Source: Yoonia maricola (GTDB lineage: Bacteria > Pseudomonadota > Alphaproteobacteria > Rhodobacterales > Rhodobacteraceae). Taken from it: a stretch of 64,000 nucleotides of DNA. The first letter of the stretch is position 1. The number at the start of each line of letters is the position of its first letter. The DNA lies in assembly GCF_002797915.1 (NCBI RefSeq), contig NZ_PGTY01000001.1, positions 1,736,001 through 1,800,000 of the forward strand, in the 5' to 3' direction. The notes beneath the pieces are model-generated. The model saw only the letters and a list, made by a program, of their open reading frames with translations, was not told the origin of the DNA and did not search any database. Below, in pieces: positions 62,377-64,000 of this stretch. Position numbers and translations under genes: made by a program.

Positions 62377-62692
62377 GGGCGTTCTCTCCCTTGTTGTTGC
62401 ACAGCCAGAGAACCCGATCCCGCGGGGCGTGACGACGAGATGCACCGTTCCCGTATTGGGTCAACCGCGCCGTCTCCAACCTCTCTGGCCATTGCTTTGG
62501 CTTCGTCACGACAACTTATAGTCGGCCCAAGCAGCCTGAGCAAACGCTTAAACGACCCAAATATGCCAAGGGGCGGCAACGGAACTTTAAGGTCATCTGT
62601 GCATGAACGCACTCAGGGTGCGCCCTGACGACGGTTGGTTCGCATACGCAAAGCGGCTAGGTCATTGTTAAAGCAATTGAAGGACAGTTCAG
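62377..62692. promoter_or_regulatory. 316-bp divergent leader of the cobalamin operon and the hydroquinone reductase gene
   Basis: No gene. A perfect 7-bp stem GTTCTCT (62381-62387) / AGAGAAC (62407-62413) encloses the GGGAGAG ribosome-binding site of the first cobalamin gene. Upstream on the minus strand is a stretch with GGGAACGGTGC and GCCCCGCG that resembles part of a cobalamin riboswitch core. A 3' B12 box is not found in the right place, so I do not call a riboswitch. Confidence 0.4.
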
Positions 62693-63670
62693 ATGGGCCA
62701 GTTGGTTGACGGCATATGGCATGACTTTTGGTATGACACCAAAAAGACAGGCGGCGCATTCGTGCGCAAGGACGCGCAGTTTCGCAATTGGATTACGGCG
62801 GATGGGTCCGCCGGGCCGTCCGGCGATGGCGGTTTCAAGGCCCAGAGCGGACGCTATCACCTTTATATTTCCTATGCCTGCCCATGGGCACATCGCGCAC
62901 TGATCTTTCGGCAGTTGAAGGACCTGACGGACCATATCAGTATCTCGGCTGTGCATCCCGACATGTTGTCAGATGGCTGGACCTTTGCAACCGATGATCA
63001 CGGCGCCACCGGGGATACGCTCTTTGATCTGCACTTCGCGCGTGACATCTATCTTAAAGCGCTGCCCGATATGACGGGCCGGGTAACCGTGCCGATCCTT
63101 TGGGATAAAAAGCGCGACACAATTGTATCAAACGAAAGCTCCGAGATCATACGCATGTTCAATAGTGCCTTTGATGAGGTCACCGGGAATAGCGATGATT
63201 ACTGGCCTAAAGAGCTACGCGACGCCATCGCGCCCGTGAACGACCGGATTTATGACACTCTTAACAATGGTGTCTACAAGTCAGGTTTCGCTACATCACA
63301 AGAGGCATATGACAAAGCGATCCACCCGCTTTTCGAGACGCTGGACTGGTTAGAGGCGCTGCTGGCAGAGAACCGCTATCTGATGGGTGAGCGGCTGACC
63401 GAGGCGGACTGGCGGCTTTGGACAACGCTAGTGCGGTTTGACCCCGTCTATCACTTGCACTTCAAATGTAACCGCAAGCGGATTGCGGATTATCCCAACC
63501 TGTCAGGCTACATGCGTGAGCTTTATCAGATGCCGGGCATCGCCGAGACGGTAAATATGAACCATATAGTGCGGCATTATCATTACAGCCACGAAACGAT
63601 TAACCCGCACAGGATTATTCCGATCAACCCGGTACTGGATTATGACGCACCGCACGGGCGGGGCGGCTGA
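62693..63670 (+). CDS. Glutathionyl-hydroquinone reductase (Xi-class glutathione transferase)
   Basis: 325 residues. The N-terminal thioredoxin-like domain has the active-site Cys in YISYACPWAHRALIFRQLK, and VPILWDKKRDTIVSNESSEI binds glutathione. The C-terminal helical domain has GERLTEADWRLWTTLVRFDP and the family end MNHIVRHYHYSHETINPHRI. These enzymes reduce glutathionyl-(hydro)quinones. AGGACAG precedes the start. The last 47 bases overlap the convergent receiver-domain gene. Confidence 0.94.
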   Translation: MGQLVDGIWHDFWYDTKKTGGAFVRKDAQFRNWITADGSAGPSGDGGFKAQSGRYHLYISYACPWAHRALIFRQLKDLTDHISISAVHPDMLSDGWTFATDDHGATGDTLFDLHFARDIYLKALPDMTGRVTVPILWDKKRDTIVSNESSEIIRMFNSAFDEVTGNSDDYWPKELRDAIAPVNDRIYDTLNNGVYKSGFATSQEAYDKAIHPLFETLDWLEALLAENRYLMGERLTEADWRLWTTLVRFDPVYHLHFKCNRKRIADYPNLSGYMRELYQMPGIAETVNMNHIVRHYHYSHETINPHRIIPINPVLDYDAPHGRGG

Positions 63671-64000
63671 TACCGTAGTGATGGACGATGGCCGCAAGGT
63701 CCTTTGGCGGGGTCGCGGTTTCGATCAAGGCGCGGGCGTTGGCCGCGTGGTTGAAAATCGACCCGTCAGAAAAGAAGGTAGTGTCGGTCACAAAGACAAC
63801 ATTCGCATCCGGCTGGCGAAAACGCGCAAGGTCCGCCACGGCAAAGGCACTGCCTTCGGCCATAACAAGATCAAGCAAGATGACATCAAACGGGTCATCA
63901 TCAATCGCCGTCAGAGCGCAGGCCGCACTGTGAACCAGTGTCACATCCACATCTAGACGGGCAAGGTGGCGCTGCCACAAACCGCCAAGATCAGTATTCC
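63624..64000 (-). CDS. Response-regulator receiver-domain protein, N-terminus outside window
   Basis: The frame is open to the window edge; about 125 residues are visible. It shows the receiver pattern: the tail of the first strand (NTDLGGLWQRHLARLDVDVT), phospho-acceptor Asp in VILLDLVMAEGS, a T-containing strand VVFVTDTTFFSDGS and ATPPKDLAAIVHH where a conserved Lys is expected (PPKD). The N-terminal acidic pair is off the edge. No output domain follows, so it is a single-domain regulator. Its 3' end overlaps the reductase gene by 47 bases. Confidence 0.75.
   Translation of the reverse strand, partial: NTDLGGLWQRHLARLDVDVTLVHSAACALTAIDDDPFDVILLDLVMAEGSAFAVADLARFRQPDANVVFVTDTTFFSDGSIFNHAANARALIETATPPKDLAAIVHHYGISRPARAVRHNPVPG

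Noticed and set aside
62395..62490. Cobalamin riboswitch
   Set aside because: Only part of the core is recognisable, a GGAGAC box lies on the wrong side, and there is too little room before the start codon. Kept as a finding, not called as a riboswitch.

Overview
The window reads as chromosomal DNA of an alphaproteobacterium, most likely a marine Rhodobacteraceae (Roseobacter/Loktanella-like) species. This rests on gene content and not on any database search. Supporting content includes methylsuccinyl-CoA dehydrogenase, the complete beta-hydroxyaspartate cycle cluster, DUF1491/DUF1523/DUF2062/DUF4173 proteins, three tandem peptide-deformylase genes, a CbiX-type cobalamin cluster and a housekeeping rpoZ-rsh-pdxJ-acpS-lepB-rnc-era-recO block. 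No rRNA, tRNA or CRISPR array was seen.

Layout. 1-5.3 kb is an accessory, visibly more AT-rich region. It holds the 3' part of a non-alphaproteobacterial-type leucyl-tRNA synthetase gene, a defective IS3-family element, a MarR regulator, a protein with a nuclease-toxin-like motif, an outer-membrane beta-barrel protein and a second IS3 remnant. 5.3-7.9 kb has a TauE/SafE exporter divergent from mcd (ethylmalonyl-CoA pathway). 7.9-16.5 kb is a long minus-strand housekeeping run (folK, rpoZ, rsh, DUF2062, pdxJ, acpS, lepB, rnc, era, DUF1491, recO), many genes overlapping by four bases. 16.6-20.4 kb is a plus-strand run (NYN protein, ispH, lysE-type, DUF3429, methyltransferase, rnhA). 20.4-26.1 kb has a quinone oxidoreductase, COQ9, rpsU, and a copper module (cueR, copA) behind a textbook MerR-family promoter, then a DsbA-like protein. 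An orphan iron ABC permease follows.

28.4-33.8 kb is bhcR divergent from bhcABCD, with two near-identical palindromes in the divergent promoter region. mcd and bhc together suggest that this organism can handle acetyl-CoA through the ethylmalonyl-CoA pathway and glyoxylate/glycolate through the beta-hydroxyaspartate cycle. 33.8-37.6 kb has a two-component system in an operon with a DUF4173 membrane protein, then rpe. 37.8-42.4 kb is an AraC regulator and a deoC-orf-ALDH16 operon for deoxyribose breakdown.

42.5-49.7 kb is an eight-gene minus-strand operon of essentially uncharacterised proteins: a coiled-coil protein, an AAA ATPase, two large soluble proteins and four membrane proteins. It is the best candidate here for an undescribed multi-component system. 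49.8-53.2 kb has an L,D-transpeptidase, fmt and three peptide deformylase genes, one lacking catalytic residues. 53.3-55.5 kb has a small membrane protein/XRE regulator pair with twin operators, a PatB-type lyase and a hypothetical gene. 55.6-62.4 kb is a cobalamin cluster (cobM, cbiG-cobJ fusion, cobI, cobL, cobH, cbiX, small DUF6732-like protein). The window ends with a glutathionyl-hydroquinone reductase and a partial receiver-domain protein.
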